From Vibrio japonicus (lineage in GTDB: Bacteria > Pseudomonadota > Gammaproteobacteria > Enterobacterales > Vibrionaceae): a stretch of DNA of 64,000 nt. Made by a program: the position numbers and the translations under genes. The stretch's first letter is position 1. Each line of letters begins with the position of its first letter. The stretch lies in the NCBI RefSeq assembly GCF_024582835.1, contig NZ_CP102096.1, forward strand, positions 992,001 to 1,056,000. The letters are read 5' to 3'. Positions 1 through 7,915 of the stretch are shown in pieces. A model generated the notes under the pieces. It saw only the letters and a program-made list of their open reading frames with translations, ran no database searches and was not told the DNA's origin.

Positions 1-938
1 GAACTTGCCATTAGCCAGCCAAACAAGGTAATTCCTAGGCTGCCAATGGGTACAATTCCGACTTCAATTCTATGGTTAGACAGTTTGTCACATGCTAACG
101 AACCAATAGCAATACCCACCGAAAACAGGGCTAACAAGAAAGAAACCGCACTTTCACTCCCGTTTAGATAAATCTTGGTGAAATTAGGAAATTGGGTGAG
201 ATATGCAGCACCCAAAAACCAAAACCAACTGATTGCCATGAGTGACTGGAACGTTGTTTTGTCGGCTTTGGCAATCGCAATGGTGTGTTTGGTTTGCTTA
301 ACGGGTTGCCAGCGAAATGCAAGATTAGGGGCACACGCCGGAGCTTCAGGAATTGAGCGACTCGCGATATAACCAAACAACGCGAACAGAACGACGGAAC
401 CAGCCGCCCAATACTTAGCACTCTCTGCCGATGCAATAACACCTGCGCCTAATGTACCGAGCAAAATAGCAAGGAAAGTACCTGTCTCAACAAGCGCGTT
501 GCCGGGAACCAGTTCGTCTTGTTTCAGCTGCTGAGGAAGAAGCGCATATTTAACAGGACCAAAGAATGCGGACTGAGTACCCATCAGAAAAAGCAGCAGC
601 AGTAGAATTAAGTAGCTCTCGGTGATAAAACCGATCGCCCCTAAACACATGATGCCAATTTCGGCCAACTTTACTTTGCGGATAAACCACGACTTTTCGT
701 ACTTATCCGCTAAAACACCCGCTGAGGCTGAGAAAAGGAAGAAAGGCAGAATGAATAGGCCAGCAGCAAGGTTGATAAAAAGGTTGCTTGAGATGGGTAG
801 GACGCCTACGCCAGCAAAAGCCACAAACAGCAATAAAACGTTTTTGAATATGTTGTCGTTAAATGCACCAAAAAACTGTGTAATGAAGTAGGGCAGGAAT
901 CGCTTCTGCCCTAAAAGAGATGTCTGACTGTTCGGCAT
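1..938 (-). CDS. MFS transporter, LplT/Aas-like, N-terminal part
   Basis: The gene runs off the left edge; 312 N-terminal residues are visible from an ATG at 938. The protein begins MPNSQTSLLGQKRF and carries the signature FFGAFNDNIFKN near residue 25, then GTQSAFFGPVKYALLP near residue 130, typical of the lysophospholipid transporter LplT and of the MFS half of LplT-acyltransferase-acyl-ACP synthetase fusions. At least eight hydrophobic helices are visible. Known family role: flipping lysophospholipids across the inner membrane for re-acylation. Whether the acyltransferase and AMP-ligase domains follow cannot be seen. A TetR gene lies directly upstream on the same strand, 6 bp from the ATG, so the two are probably co-transcribed. 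Confidence 0.85.
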   Translation of the reverse strand, partial: MPNSQTSLLGQKRFLPYFITQFFGAFNDNIFKNVLLLFVAFAGVGVLPISSNLFINLAAGLFILPFFLFSASAGVLADKYEKSWFIRKVKLAEIGIMCLGAIGFITESYLILLLLLFLMGTQSAFFGPVKYALLPQQLKQDELVPGNALVETGTFLAILLGTLGAGVIASAESAKYWAAGSVVLFALFGYIASRSIPEAPACAPNLAFRWQPVKQTKHTIAIAKADKTTFQSLMAISWFWFLGAAYLTQFPNFTKIYLNGSESAVSFLLALFSVGIAIGSLACDKLSNHRIEVGIVPIGSLGITLFGWLMAS

Positions 939-944
939 GTTTAC

Positions 945-1556
945 CTAGGTTCCTTCAGGATTTGACTTCCAGTTGGTGAGATAGTTGGCCAGTAAGTTGT
1001 CAATAAGTTGCTTACCATCAATAGGCAATGAAGCGAAGAACTTATCATCAACACTGAGAAGAGTAATACCGTGAACACCAGACCAAAGCACTCGACTCGC
1101 TTCTAGCACTTCTTCATCGCTTCTTTCTGGTGCAAGAACTTTTAGAAGATACTCGAGCATGCCAGTCATATTACTAATACGCTCGGCTTGCCATTCGGGA
1201 AGAGGCTCACCATTCATGTTGTGCTCAAAAATTAATTGCCAACGGTAAGGGTTCTTGTGTGCAAAGTCGTGATAACAGTAGGCGAGTTTATACAAAGCCG
1301 TTTCTGGGTCATCGTTCTCGCATACTGAGGATCGTGCTTCACTTGAAAGTTCATCCAAGGTTTGAGCCACAGCATGAAGTAGCAGTAAATTGTAATTCCC
1401 AAACACGTTAACCAGTGTACTGGGCACGTAACCGATCATATTCGCGATTTTTCGCAAACTGAGTTCGTGGTATGAATTTTCACTTAGAAACTCCCTTACT
1501 GTATTTAAGGTAAGTTCGATAAGTTCTTCTCTTGTATGATCGTTTCGTCTGGCCAT
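945..1556 (-). CDS. TetR/AcrR-family regulator with WHG-type C-terminal domain
   Basis: A helix-turn-helix lies at about residues 5-55 (start MARRNDHTREEL). The C-terminal region carries YRWQLIFEHNMNGEPLPEWQ and LWSGVHGI, the pattern of the WHG ligand-binding domain (TetR_C_13). I chose the ATG at 1556 (203 aa). The longer reading from 1586 would begin inside a palindrome at 1573-1585 that looks like the operator, and neither start has a strong Shine-Dalgarno sequence. It lies immediately upstream of, and co-directional with, the LplT-like gene, suggesting autorepression and control of that gene. The ligand is unknown; an acyl or lipid effector would fit the neighbour but is inference. Confidence 0.85.
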   Translation of the reverse strand: MARRNDHTREELIELTLNTVREFLSENSYHELSLRKIANMIGYVPSTLVNVFGNYNLLLLHAVAQTLDELSSEARSSVCENDDPETALYKLAYCYHDFAHKNPYRWQLIFEHNMNGEPLPEWQAERISNMTGMLEYLLKVLAPERSDEEVLEASRVLWSGVHGITLLSVDDKFFASLPIDGKQLIDNLLANYLTNWKSNPEGT

Positions 1557-1572
1557 GGTTAAAACTTTTAAA

Positions 1573-1585
1573 TGAACATCGTTCA
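1573..1585. promoter_or_regulatory. Candidate TetR operator palindrome
   Basis: TGAAC-ATC-GTTCA is a perfect 5-bp inverted repeat with a 3-bp spacer. It lies 17-29 bp upstream of the chosen TetR start, where an autoregulatory operator would be expected. Assignment is by position and symmetry only. Confidence 0.45.
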
Positions 1586-1748
1586 ATATTCTAATAAGTG
1601 AAGCCCACTAGCGTCAACTCAGTCAACCTCAATTTGCAATATTCTGATACAAGTGCGAGTGAGTATTTAGTTTGCTTACAGAGCACGAACCATTATTATG
1701 AGAGTATAACTAGAATTTCTTATCTCGAAAGAACCCGAAAGGATAAAT

Positions 1749-2624
1749 ATGAAACGATTGTTTTCTCTCGTTGCTTTGCTGATGGTTTCTGTTGCTATTA
1801 CACCAGTAGCTGAAGCGAAAAAGTTTGGTGGCAGTAAGTCTTTAGGTAAAAGCTACAATACTGCTCCAGCTCCAAAGCAACAAACTCAAAATACAAGCAC
1901 TGTTGGTAAAGATCAGACAACAGCGGCTAAAAGTTCAAGTAAAAAAGGTCTAATGGGCGGCATTCTAGGCGGCTTATTGGCTGGTGGCTTGCTTGCAGCT
2001 TTCTTTGGTGGCGCGTTTGAAGGTATCCAGTTTATGGATATTCTGATTATGGGTCTTATTGCTTTCCTTATCTTCAAACTCGTGCGCGGGTTATTAGGTG
2101 CTAAGAAGGGCAGTATGAACCAGCATCGCCAACAACCCGCGTTTGGTGGCAATGCACCGAAGTTTGAACAGCCAAACGTTCATAACTTTGAGCAGCCTCA
2201 AACTGGTTCACAAGGTGGCTTTGGTTTCAGTGCACAGAGTGATGTACCACACAACTACCCACCGGGCTTTGACCAAGTCGCATTTATCAATGGTTCGCGT
2301 GAGCACTACCGAACTCTGCAAGGTGCTTGGAATCACAATCAGCTAGATACGATTGAAGAGTATGTATCTCCAAGCTTGTTTGAAGACCTTAAAGCTGAAC
2401 GCGCAAAACTAGACGGTGAGCAACACACAGACGTAATGTATGTTGACGCGGAAATTGTTCGCGCTGATTACGATGCAACTAAAGCTCAGCTTAGCCTGCA
2501 GTTCAGTGGTCGTTACCGTGATTCGGTAGAAGGTGTTGAAGAGAATATCGAAGATATCTGGCACTTAGAGCGTGACCTAACTACGCCAAATGCACCTTGG
2601 CTGATTGTTGGTATCCAAGGCTAA
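1749..2624 (+). CDS. Tim44-like domain membrane protein
   Basis: 291 aa. An N-terminal signal or anchor segment (MKRLFSLVALLMVSVAITPVAEA) is followed by a Gly/Ser/Gln-rich stretch, two adjacent hydrophobic segments at about residues 69-115 (GGILGGLLAGGLLAAFFGG, then FMDILIMGLIAFLIFKLV), a Gln-rich linker and a C-terminal alpha+beta domain at about 165-291 of Tim44-like type. Bacterial members are inner-membrane proteins without a settled role. The gene is monocistronic: it ends in a strong terminator and the next gene has its own leader. Confidence 0.85.
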   Translation: MKRLFSLVALLMVSVAITPVAEAKKFGGSKSLGKSYNTAPAPKQQTQNTSTVGKDQTTAAKSSSKKGLMGGILGGLLAGGLLAAFFGGAFEGIQFMDILIMGLIAFLIFKLVRGLLGAKKGSMNQHRQQPAFGGNAPKFEQPNVHNFEQPQTGSQGGFGFSAQSDVPHNYPPGFDQVAFINGSREHYRTLQGAWNHNQLDTIEEYVSPSLFEDLKAERAKLDGEQHTDVMYVDAEIVRADYDATKAQLSLQFSGRYRDSVEGVEENIEDIWHLERDLTTPNAPWLIVGIQG

Positions 2625-2641
2625 CGACAACAAAATAAAAC

Positions 2642-2673
2642 AAACGCCCGAGCTCAACACTCGGGCGTTTTTT
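2642..2673 (+). terminator. Rho-independent terminator after the Tim44-domain gene
   Basis: An 11-bp perfect stem, AAACGCCCGAG/CTCGGGCGTTT, with a 7-nt loop and a following T run, starts 18 nt after the stop codon. Confidence 0.9.
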
Positions 2674-2738
2674 ATTGTCTCTACACTGGGATAGTTGTTA
2701 GTATTCTTAAAAATAATCAAGATAATAAGGTAAGTAAC

Positions 2739-3059
2739 GTGGCTGAATTTAAGTACAAAGATTTATCTCAGGAAGAACAAGACAAGCTAGATGCAGCGGT
2801 TTTTCGCCGTTTACTGACACATTTAGATGACAATAAAGACGTGCAAAACATCGATCTGATGATTTTGGCGGGCTTCTGCCGTAACTGCTTTAGCAAATGG
2901 TACAAAGCAGAAGCAGATAACCAAGGTTTGGAATTGGACATTGATGATGCGCGCGAGCGTGTCTATGGCATGACTTACGATGAGTGGAAACAAAACCACC
3001 AACCAGCAGCAACCCCAGAGCAGCTTGCTGCGTTCGAAGCGCGTCAAAATAAAAAGTAA
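2739..3059 (+). CDS. DUF1244 family protein
   Basis: 106 aa, start MAEFKYKDLSQEEQ. The family hallmark is DLMILAGFCRNCFSKWY at about residues 40-56, with two conserved Cys in FCRNCF. It is a small helical cytosolic protein family widespread in Proteobacteria with no established function. The FCRNC cysteines could bind metal; that is inference. It stands alone between two terminators. Confidence 0.85.
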   Translation: MAEFKYKDLSQEEQDKLDAAVFRRLLTHLDDNKDVQNIDLMILAGFCRNCFSKWYKAEADNQGLELDIDDARERVYGMTYDEWKQNHQPAATPEQLAAFEARQNKK

Positions 3060-3071
3060 AAAACAAATAGT

Positions 3072-3107
3072 AACGCCACCTACTTTGATAAAGAGGGTGG
3101 CGTTTTT
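3072..3107 (+). terminator. Rho-independent terminator after the DUF1244 gene
   Basis: Stem AACGCCACC/GGTGGCGTT with a 15-nt loop followed by TTTT, 12 nt after the stop codon. Confidence 0.85.
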
Positions 3108-3157
3108 ATTGGCGTTTCTAGTTGATTAATCTACGTGTTTCTTAATTTACGTATTAC

Positions 3158-4225
3158 TTAATCGATGTGCCCTGTTGCTTCAAACGCTTCGAGTTTAGCC
3201 ATAAACGGCTGTAGGTCGCCGATATTCTCTTTCACCCATTCTGGGTTGTAATAGGTGTCTAGGTATCGTTCACCGCTATCGCAAAGCAGAGTGACAATTG
3301 AGCCTTTTTCGCCTTTTGCTTTCATTTCGCTTGCCAGTTGCAACACACCGTATAGATTGGTTCCTGTTGATGCCCCCACCTTACGACCAAGGACTTTTTC
3401 CAGCCAATGCGCAGTCGCAACTGAAGCAGCATCCGGAATTTTACGCATCTCATCAACCACGCCAGGAATAAAGCTTGGTTCCACTCTCGGGCGGCCAATG
3501 CCTTCAATTTTACTGCCACATTCGCCAGTTAGATTGACATTACGCGATTGGAAATAATCGAAAAATACCGAGTTATCTGGATCAACGACACACAGTTTGG
3601 TGTCGTGCTTTTGGTAGCGAATGAAGCGGCCGATAGTCGCCGATGTGCCGCCAGTGCCTGGGCTCATTACAATCCAAGTTGGGATAGGGTGATCTTCCAT
3701 CTCCATCTGGCTAAAAATGGAATTGGCAATGTTGTTATTACCACGCCAGTCAGTTGCGCGCTCGGCGTAGGTAAATTGATCCATGTAATGACCGTTTAAC
3801 TCTTCCGCTAAACGCTTCGATTCTGCATAAATTTGATCTGAGCGTTCAACTAAGTGCGCTTTACCGCCGTAGAACTCGATCTGTTCGATTTTTTTACGCG
3901 CTGTGTATTTTGGCATAACCGCGATAAACGGAAGCCCAAGTAAGCGGGCAAAATAAGCCTCTGATACCGCAGTGCTGCCAGAAGAAGATTCGATGATCGG
4001 TGTGTTCGGTCCAACCCAACCATTACAAATCGCGTACAGGAATAAAGAACGAGCAAGTCGGTGTTTCAGAGAGCCTGTTGGGTGTGTACTTTCGTCTTTT
4101 AAATAGATGTCGATACCATCGACGCTCGGTAGATCGAGTTTAATCAGGTGCGTATCTGCACTGCGTTGATAATCCGCTTCAATCTTACGTACAGCATCAT
4201 TGATCCAGTTGTGGTCAGTACACAT
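3158..4225 (-). CDS. PLP-dependent cysteine-synthase-fold enzyme, probable cysteine desulfhydrase
   Basis: 355 aa from the ATG at 4225, chosen because AAGGAG sits 10 nt upstream; the longer reading to 4273 lacks a ribosome site. It is a fold-type II PLP enzyme: the internal-aldimine Lys lies in TGSLKHRL (about residue 53), the phosphate-binding loop is [12 protein letters not shown] (about 185-196), and [14 protein letters not shown] (about 80-93) contacts substrate carboxylate. The overall pattern resembles Cds1-type cysteine desulfhydrases more than CysK/CysM. It is divergent from a clear decR homologue, whose E. coli product activates cysteine degradation, which supports L-cysteine to pyruvate, ammonia and sulfide. 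The reaction is inferred from family and neighbour; a cystathionine- or serine-type substrate is not excluded. Confidence 0.8.
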   Translation of the reverse strand: MCTDHNWINDAVRKIEADYQRSADTHLIKLDLPSVDGIDIYLKDESTHPTGSLKHRLARSLFLYAICNGWVGPNTPIIESSSGSTAVSEAYFARLLGLPFIAVMPKYTARKKIEQIEFYGGKAHLVERSDQIYAESKRLAEELNGHYMDQFTYAERATDWRGNNNIANSIFSQMEMEDHPIPTWIVMSPGTGGTSATIGRFIRYQKHDTKLCVVDPDNSVFFDYFQSRNVNLTGECGSKIEGIGRPRVEPSFIPGVVDEMRKIPDAASVATAHWLEKVLGRKVGASTGTNLYGVLQLASEMKAKGEKGSIVTLLCDSGERYLDTYYNPEWVKENIGDLQPFMAKLEAFEATGHID

Positions 4226-4345
4226 CGGTAGGGAACTCCTTAGAATTAGTATGCTGTTAATGTATCCCTTCATAAAGAGAAAAACTTTGCTATTTATCCT
4301 TTGATTTGCTTTATTTAGAGAAAATATTTCTATGAATTGAGAGTT

Positions 4346-4819
4346 ATGGAAATCGAATTAGATAGGACTGACCGGAAAATACTCAATCTATTACAGCAAG
4401 ATGGAACCCTGTCGCTGAATGATTTGGCAGAGGCGGTTAACCTAACCACAACGCCTTGTTGGAAACGGTTGAAAAAGCTGGAAGAAGCAGGGGTGATAGT
4501 GAAGCGTGTTGCACTGCTAAACCCAGAGAAATTGGATTTATCATTCACCGCCTTTGTGATGATAAAGACCAGTGATCACTCTCATGAGTGGTACAGCAAG
4601 TTTGTCTCAACGGCTAGCGAGTTTCCTGAAGTGATGGAGTTCTATCGTATGGCGGGAGAGTACGACTACATGATGAAAGTATTAGTGAAAGACATGCCAA
4701 GTTTTGACCGCTTCTATAAAAAATTGGTGAACTCTGTAGTGGGCATTTCCAATGTCACATCCACATTCGCGATGGAACCGCTTAAATACACCACGGCATT
4801 ACCGATTGGCGGAGAGTAA
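4346..4819 (+). CDS. decR: Lrp/AsnC-family cysteine-responsive regulator DecR
   Basis: 157 aa. It aligns closely with E. coli DecR (YbaO) as I remember it: the helix-turn-helix stretch [20 protein letters not shown], then [12 protein letters not shown] and [20 protein letters not shown] at the C-terminal RAM effector domain. The ATG at 4346 is preceded by GAGAG; a TTG three codons upstream is less likely. E. coli DecR activates cysteine-degradation genes in response to cysteine. Here the divergent neighbour is a cysteine-desulfhydrase-like gene with a 120-bp shared intergenic region, so the regulon logic appears kept with a different enzyme. Confidence 0.88.
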   Translation: MEIELDRTDRKILNLLQQDGTLSLNDLAEAVNLTTTPCWKRLKKLEEAGVIVKRVALLNPEKLDLSFTAFVMIKTSDHSHEWYSKFVSTASEFPEVMEFYRMAGEYDYMMKVLVKDMPSFDRFYKKLVNSVVGISNVTSTFAMEPLKYTTALPIGGE

Positions 4820-4834
4820 CGGCTCCGCCAATCG
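4803..4834. terminator. Hairpin between convergent decR and tesB
   Basis: A perfect 12-bp inverted repeat, CGATTGGCGGAG/CTCCGCCAATCG, with an 8-nt loop spans the decR stop codon. It lies at the convergence point with tesB (stop at 4842). There is no good T tract on either side, so termination is plausible rather than certain. Confidence 0.6.
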
Positions 4835-4841
4835 AAGATGA

Positions 4842-5702
4842 TTACTTGGTAAAGCGCATGACACCTTCTTGAACCGCAGAGGCGACTAGGTGACCTTGGC
4901 GGTTGTATATCTCGCCGCGTACCAAGCCGCGAGTATTGCTGGCGGTTGGACTGTCGATAACGTAAAGCAGCCATTCATCCATTTTAAAAGGTCGGTGGAA
5001 CCAAATAGAATGGTCGATAGTCGCTACTTGGAAGTTTGGTGTCATCAGTGACACGCCATGAGGATGCAGTGCAGTAACCAAAAAACCCCAGTCTGAGGCG
5101 TAGCCAAGCAGATATTGGTGGATGAGCTGATTGTCTGGCACTTCTCCATTCGCTTTAATCCACAGGTACTGTTTTGGCTCTTCTTTTTGAGGTTTGAGTG
5201 GGTTAACAACAGTAACAGGGCGTATCTCGATTGGCTTTTCGCCGCAGAAAGCACGTTTTAGCTTTTCTGGAAGTTTGTGTTCGATAGTGGCGGCTAGTTC
5301 TGACTCTGAAGCAAAATTCTCAGGCCCAGGAACATCGGGCATTGTGTTTTGGTGCTCAAAACCAGGCGCTTCACCATGATACGAAGCGGTCAGATAGAAG
5401 ATCGGCCTACCATTTTGAACGGCTTTGACACGGCGTGTGCTAAAGCTACGACCATCGCGAAGATTTTCTACATCGTAGATGATCGGTTTCTCAGAGTCAC
5501 CCGGATATAAGAAGTAGCTATGGAAAGAGTGGACGGTACGATCAGGATCGACGGTATATCTCGCGGCAGAAAGGGCTTGGCCAATGACCTGACCACCATA
5601 GACTTGTGGTAAGCCTAGATTTTCACTTTGACCACGAAATAGACCTTCTTCTAATTTTTCTAATTGCAGTAAATCCAGCAATTCGCTCAGTGGCTTACTC
5701 AT
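4842..5702 (-). CDS. tesB: Acyl-CoA thioesterase II
   Basis: 286 aa, the same length as E. coli TesB. Double hot-dog fold: [18 protein letters not shown] near residue 35, [12 protein letters not shown] near 60, and in the second half a segment with [21 protein letters not shown] and [23 protein letters not shown]. It hydrolyses medium- and long-chain acyl-CoA to free fatty acid and CoA in the cytosol. The ATG at 5702 has GAGGGG upstream, so the TTG at 5705 is not used. Neighbours ybaY and atl reproduce the E. coli tesB-ybaY-ybaZ order. Confidence 0.95.
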   Translation of the reverse strand: MSKPLSELLDLLQLEKLEEGLFRGQSENLGLPQVYGGQVIGQALSAARYTVDPDRTVHSFHSYFLYPGDSEKPIIYDVENLRDGRSFSTRRVKAVQNGRPIFYLTASYHGEAPGFEHQNTMPDVPGPENFASESELAATIEHKLPEKLKRAFCGEKPIEIRPVTVVNPLKPQKEEPKQYLWIKANGEVPDNQLIHQYLLGYASDWGFLVTALHPHGVSLMTPNFQVATIDHSIWFHRPFKMDEWLLYVIDSPTASNTRGLVRGEIYNRQGHLVASAVQEGVMRFTK

Positions 5703-5896
5703 CAACGATCCCCTCTTTAACTGTTATCTAGCTAATTATTCTACGCACTTTAGCGATAATATAAACAAATGTTTAACAACAATGTCATTAAGAAGCGTGC
5801 TACGTTAAAAAGCTGTCAACACTTCATACGGTACAATGACATTCAAAAGTCACATCGTTATAATTTCTTTGATTTTAGTGAGTTAAGAGAGGCTTT

Positions 5897-6325
5897 ATGA
5901 AAAAGGCACTAGCACTTGTAATGTCAGTGGTATTGGGCGCGGTTTTAATGGGATGTCAGATGTCTGAAGAACAGGCAAAAGAAACGAAGATGGACTCGAT
6001 CACAGGTAGCGTTTTTTATCGTGAGCGCATTGCACTGCCAGATAACGCGGTTGTCACTGTGAAGCTCCAAGATGTTTCGTTGGCTGATGCTCCAGCGAAG
6101 GTCATTGCAGAGCATCGCTTTGAAACCAATGGTGCTCAGGTTCCATTCGACTTTGAGCTTACCTATGACGCCTCAGAAATTGAACCGCGTCATCGCTACA
6201 GCGTCAGCGCACGTATTGAGGTGGAAGGAAAGCTTAAGTTTATTACCGATACTTCTTACCCAGTCATTACGGATGAAAACACGACAGACAAAGTCGAGCT
6301 GCGCTTAATCTCAGCTGCTCGATAG
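5897..6325 (+). CDS. YbaY family lipoprotein
   Basis: 142 aa. The lipoprotein signal MKKALALVMSVVLGAVLMGC places the lipidated Cys at residue 20. The rest is one beta-rich YbaY domain, with SITGSVFYRERIALPDNAVV, VTVKLQDVSLADAPA and PFDFELTYDASEIEPRHRYS. YbaY proteins are outer-membrane lipoproteins of unclear role; the domain resembles secretion-pilotin folds. Synteny with tesB and atl matches E. coli. Confidence 0.88.
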   Translation: MKKALALVMSVVLGAVLMGCQMSEEQAKETKMDSITGSVFYRERIALPDNAVVTVKLQDVSLADAPAKVIAEHRFETNGAQVPFDFELTYDASEIEPRHRYSVSARIEVEGKLKFITDTSYPVITDENTTDKVELRLISAAR

Positions 6326-6342
6326 TTTCGCGTGATATCGAG

Positions 6343-6367
6343 AATGGCAGCGACTACGGCTGCCATT
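6343..6367. terminator. Hairpin between convergent ybaY-like and atl genes
   Basis: A perfect 9-bp inverted repeat, AATGGCAGC/GCTGCCATT, with a 7-nt loop overlaps the 3' end of atl (stop at 6354). It is placed to act on either strand; T-runs are short. Confidence 0.6.
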
Positions 6368-6656
6368 TGTACTTTCTCAGACTTATCTTTCCTTCAGCAG
6401 AGACCTCTATACCTTCAGCCATCAGCTTTTCTTTCTGCCTTTCCAAATCGTTACCTTTCAGCGAAATTTTCCCTTGGCTATTGATCACACGAAACCATGG
6501 TAGTTTGGAATCTTTCGGTAAGTTACTCAGTGCTTTTCCAACATGTCGTGCATAACCGGGATAACCCGCGAGTTTTGCGATGTCACCGTAAGTTGCTACT
6601 TTTCCTTGCGGAATTTGGTGAATTACAGCAAAGATTTGCGCTAAAAACTGATCCAT
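6354..6656 (-). CDS. atl: Alkyltransferase-like DNA lesion-binding protein (ATL)
   Basis: 100 aa. It has the DNA-binding domain of O6-alkylguanine-DNA alkyltransferases (TYGDIAKLAGYPGYARHVGKAL, arginine finger about residue 37), but the acceptor motif PCHRV reads PWFRV (residues 53-57): Trp replaces the catalytic Cys. ATLs therefore bind O6-alkylguanine without repairing it and hand it to nucleotide excision repair. A structure of the V. parahaemolyticus orthologue has been reported; the sequence here is very similar but not identical to what I recall. Equivalent to E. coli YbaZ by synteny. Confidence 0.93.
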   Translation of the reverse strand: MDQFLAQIFAVIHQIPQGKVATYGDIAKLAGYPGYARHVGKALSNLPKDSKLPWFRVINSQGKISLKGNDLERQKEKLMAEGIEVSAEGKISLRKYKWQP

Positions 6657-6706
6657 AATGAATTTGTCCTTGGTGTAAACGTTCCAGGAAGGGATAAGGA
6701 GAGGGC

Positions 6707-7447
6707 ATGGTATTTTCTACATTTCAATTCGTTGTGACAACCTTATTAGCAGTCGTATGTGCGCGAGCGATCAGCTTAAGTGAAGGCGACATACCTGTAC
6801 TTGCTTTGCTTATTCCTGCTTTATGGGTATTACCCCAAGGTGGAATAGTCGGGTTAATTTTAATGGCTGCAATGACAACTTATGGACTCACGTTGCCTTA
6901 TCAGCCGATTGCATTATCTGTCAGTGTGTGGGTTTTATTCCCACTATTAATGGTTGTCTTTTCAAAGCGTAGCAGCTTAGGTGTGTTACTCACATCCGCA
7001 TTAATAGTTGTCACGCTACAAGTCGGGATCATGGTGACTCAGGCTGGTGGAAAGTTGGCGGGTGAGCCAGTTGTGACCGTTATTCAGACATTAACTGTGA
7101 TTGTGATTTGGTGGGCGGCCAATCATTGGAGGCCTTCAAACAAGCATAGTTGGTGGGTATTGGGTCTGATCCTTCCTCTGTGGGTTGCGGATCTCTCGTA
7201 TGCGGCTCTTGTTGCTCTTTCCGTAACAGGGATTATCGCATCGATGGAAAGTCTGTCTAAGCTCAACACTTTCAAATGGACGAAGTTACTGTGTTGGACG
7301 TTACCTACCGTCGGCTTTGCTGCGTTAGTCGTTTCGCCAAGTGTAGACGTCCCAAATCCTGTATTTGTGGTTTGGCTATGTTTGCTGGCTACTGCATGGA
7401 TGACAGACTACATATTGAGAAGTGCCGAAGAGGGCCAAGATATTTAA
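6707..7447 (+). CDS. Polytopic membrane protein of unknown function
   Basis: 246 aa, almost wholly hydrophobic, with about seven to eight predicted transmembrane segments and short loops. GGAGAGGGC precedes the ATG. I do not recognise a family motif. It sits between atl and the 4.5S RNA gene and is not obviously co-transcribed with either. Weak resemblance to permease membrane domains cannot be turned into a function. Confidence 0.7.
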   Translation: MVFSTFQFVVTTLLAVVCARAISLSEGDIPVLALLIPALWVLPQGGIVGLILMAAMTTYGLTLPYQPIALSVSVWVLFPLLMVVFSKRSSLGVLLTSALIVVTLQVGIMVTQAGGKLAGEPVVTVIQTLTVIVIWWAANHWRPSNKHSWWVLGLILPLWVADLSYAALVALSVTGIIASMESLSKLNTFKWTKLLCWTLPTVGFAALVVSPSVDVPNPVFVVWLCLLATAWMTDYILRSAEEGQDI

Positions 7448-7561
7448 TTGCTCCTGCAAAGTGTTTTTCTCTTATATGACTGTAAAATATGCAGATTGCG
7501 TCTTTTGTGGTTGCTAACTAAGCAGTTAAACCCAAAATGTCATTTTTCTTTGCCAACTCGC

Positions 7562-7590
7562 TTGAAATACACAATGGGATACCGGATAAT
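7562..7590 (+). promoter_or_regulatory. Sigma-70 promoter of the 4.5S RNA gene
   Basis: -35 TTGAAA (7562-7567), exactly 17 bp, then -10 GATAAT (7585-7590). The predicted start near 7597 leaves a leader of about 30 nt before the mature RNA. Confidence 0.75.
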
Positions 7591-7599
7591 CCTCTCACT

Positions 7600-7616
7600 C
7601 CTTAGCGATGCTAAGG
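7600..7616 (+). other. Leader hairpin of the 4.5S RNA precursor
   Basis: A perfect 7-bp stem CCTTAGC/GCTAAGG with loop GAT lies inside the predicted 5' leader. E. coli 4.5S RNA is made with a leader that RNase P removes; this hairpin may guide or delimit processing here (inference). Confidence 0.5.
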
Positions 7617-7628
7617 AAACAGAATCTA

Positions 7629-7738
7629 TGGAGGCCCTGGTCCTCCCGCAACAATAGCTCGTGAACTCGGTCAGGTCCGGAAGGAAGCAGCCGCAGCGAG
7701 TGACTTGTGTGCCGGGATGTGGCTGGGGCTTCCACCCA
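7629..7738 (+). ncRNA. ffs: Signal recognition particle 4.5S RNA
   Basis: The conserved SRP core is intact: GGTCAGGTCCGGAAGGAAGC carries the GGAA tetraloop, and AGCAGCC then GTGTGCCGGGATGTGGCTGG form the Ffh-binding symmetric and asymmetric loops. The outer ends (GGAGGCCCTGGTCCTCCCGC and GGCTGGGGCTTCCACCC) pair to close the rod. Length about 110 nt matches bacterial 4.5S RNA. Exact ends are estimated from pairing. Confidence 0.96.
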
Positions 7739-7741
7739 TTT

Positions 7742-7772
7742 AAAACGCCGCTTTTATTAGCGGCGTTTTGCT
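7742..7772 (+). terminator. Terminator of the 4.5S RNA gene
   Basis: A perfect 10-bp stem AAAACGCCGC/GCGGCGTTTT with an 8-nt loop, directly after the RNA. Confidence 0.88.
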
Positions 7773-7915
7773 ATCTAAATTCTTATAAAACAATAAGTTA
7801 CTTTTCAGTGGTGCAGCTAAGGAAGCAAGTTGGTACTAAATGGTGGTACTAAATATGCGCTATCTTACTCAACGCTCCTCCGGTATCTGGTACCTTATGA
7901 GATGAAGTGGGCGAC

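Noticed and set aside
7448..7852. Two forward readings covering the 4.5S RNA
   Set aside because: They overlap the RNA gene, its promoter and terminator and have no ribosome sites.
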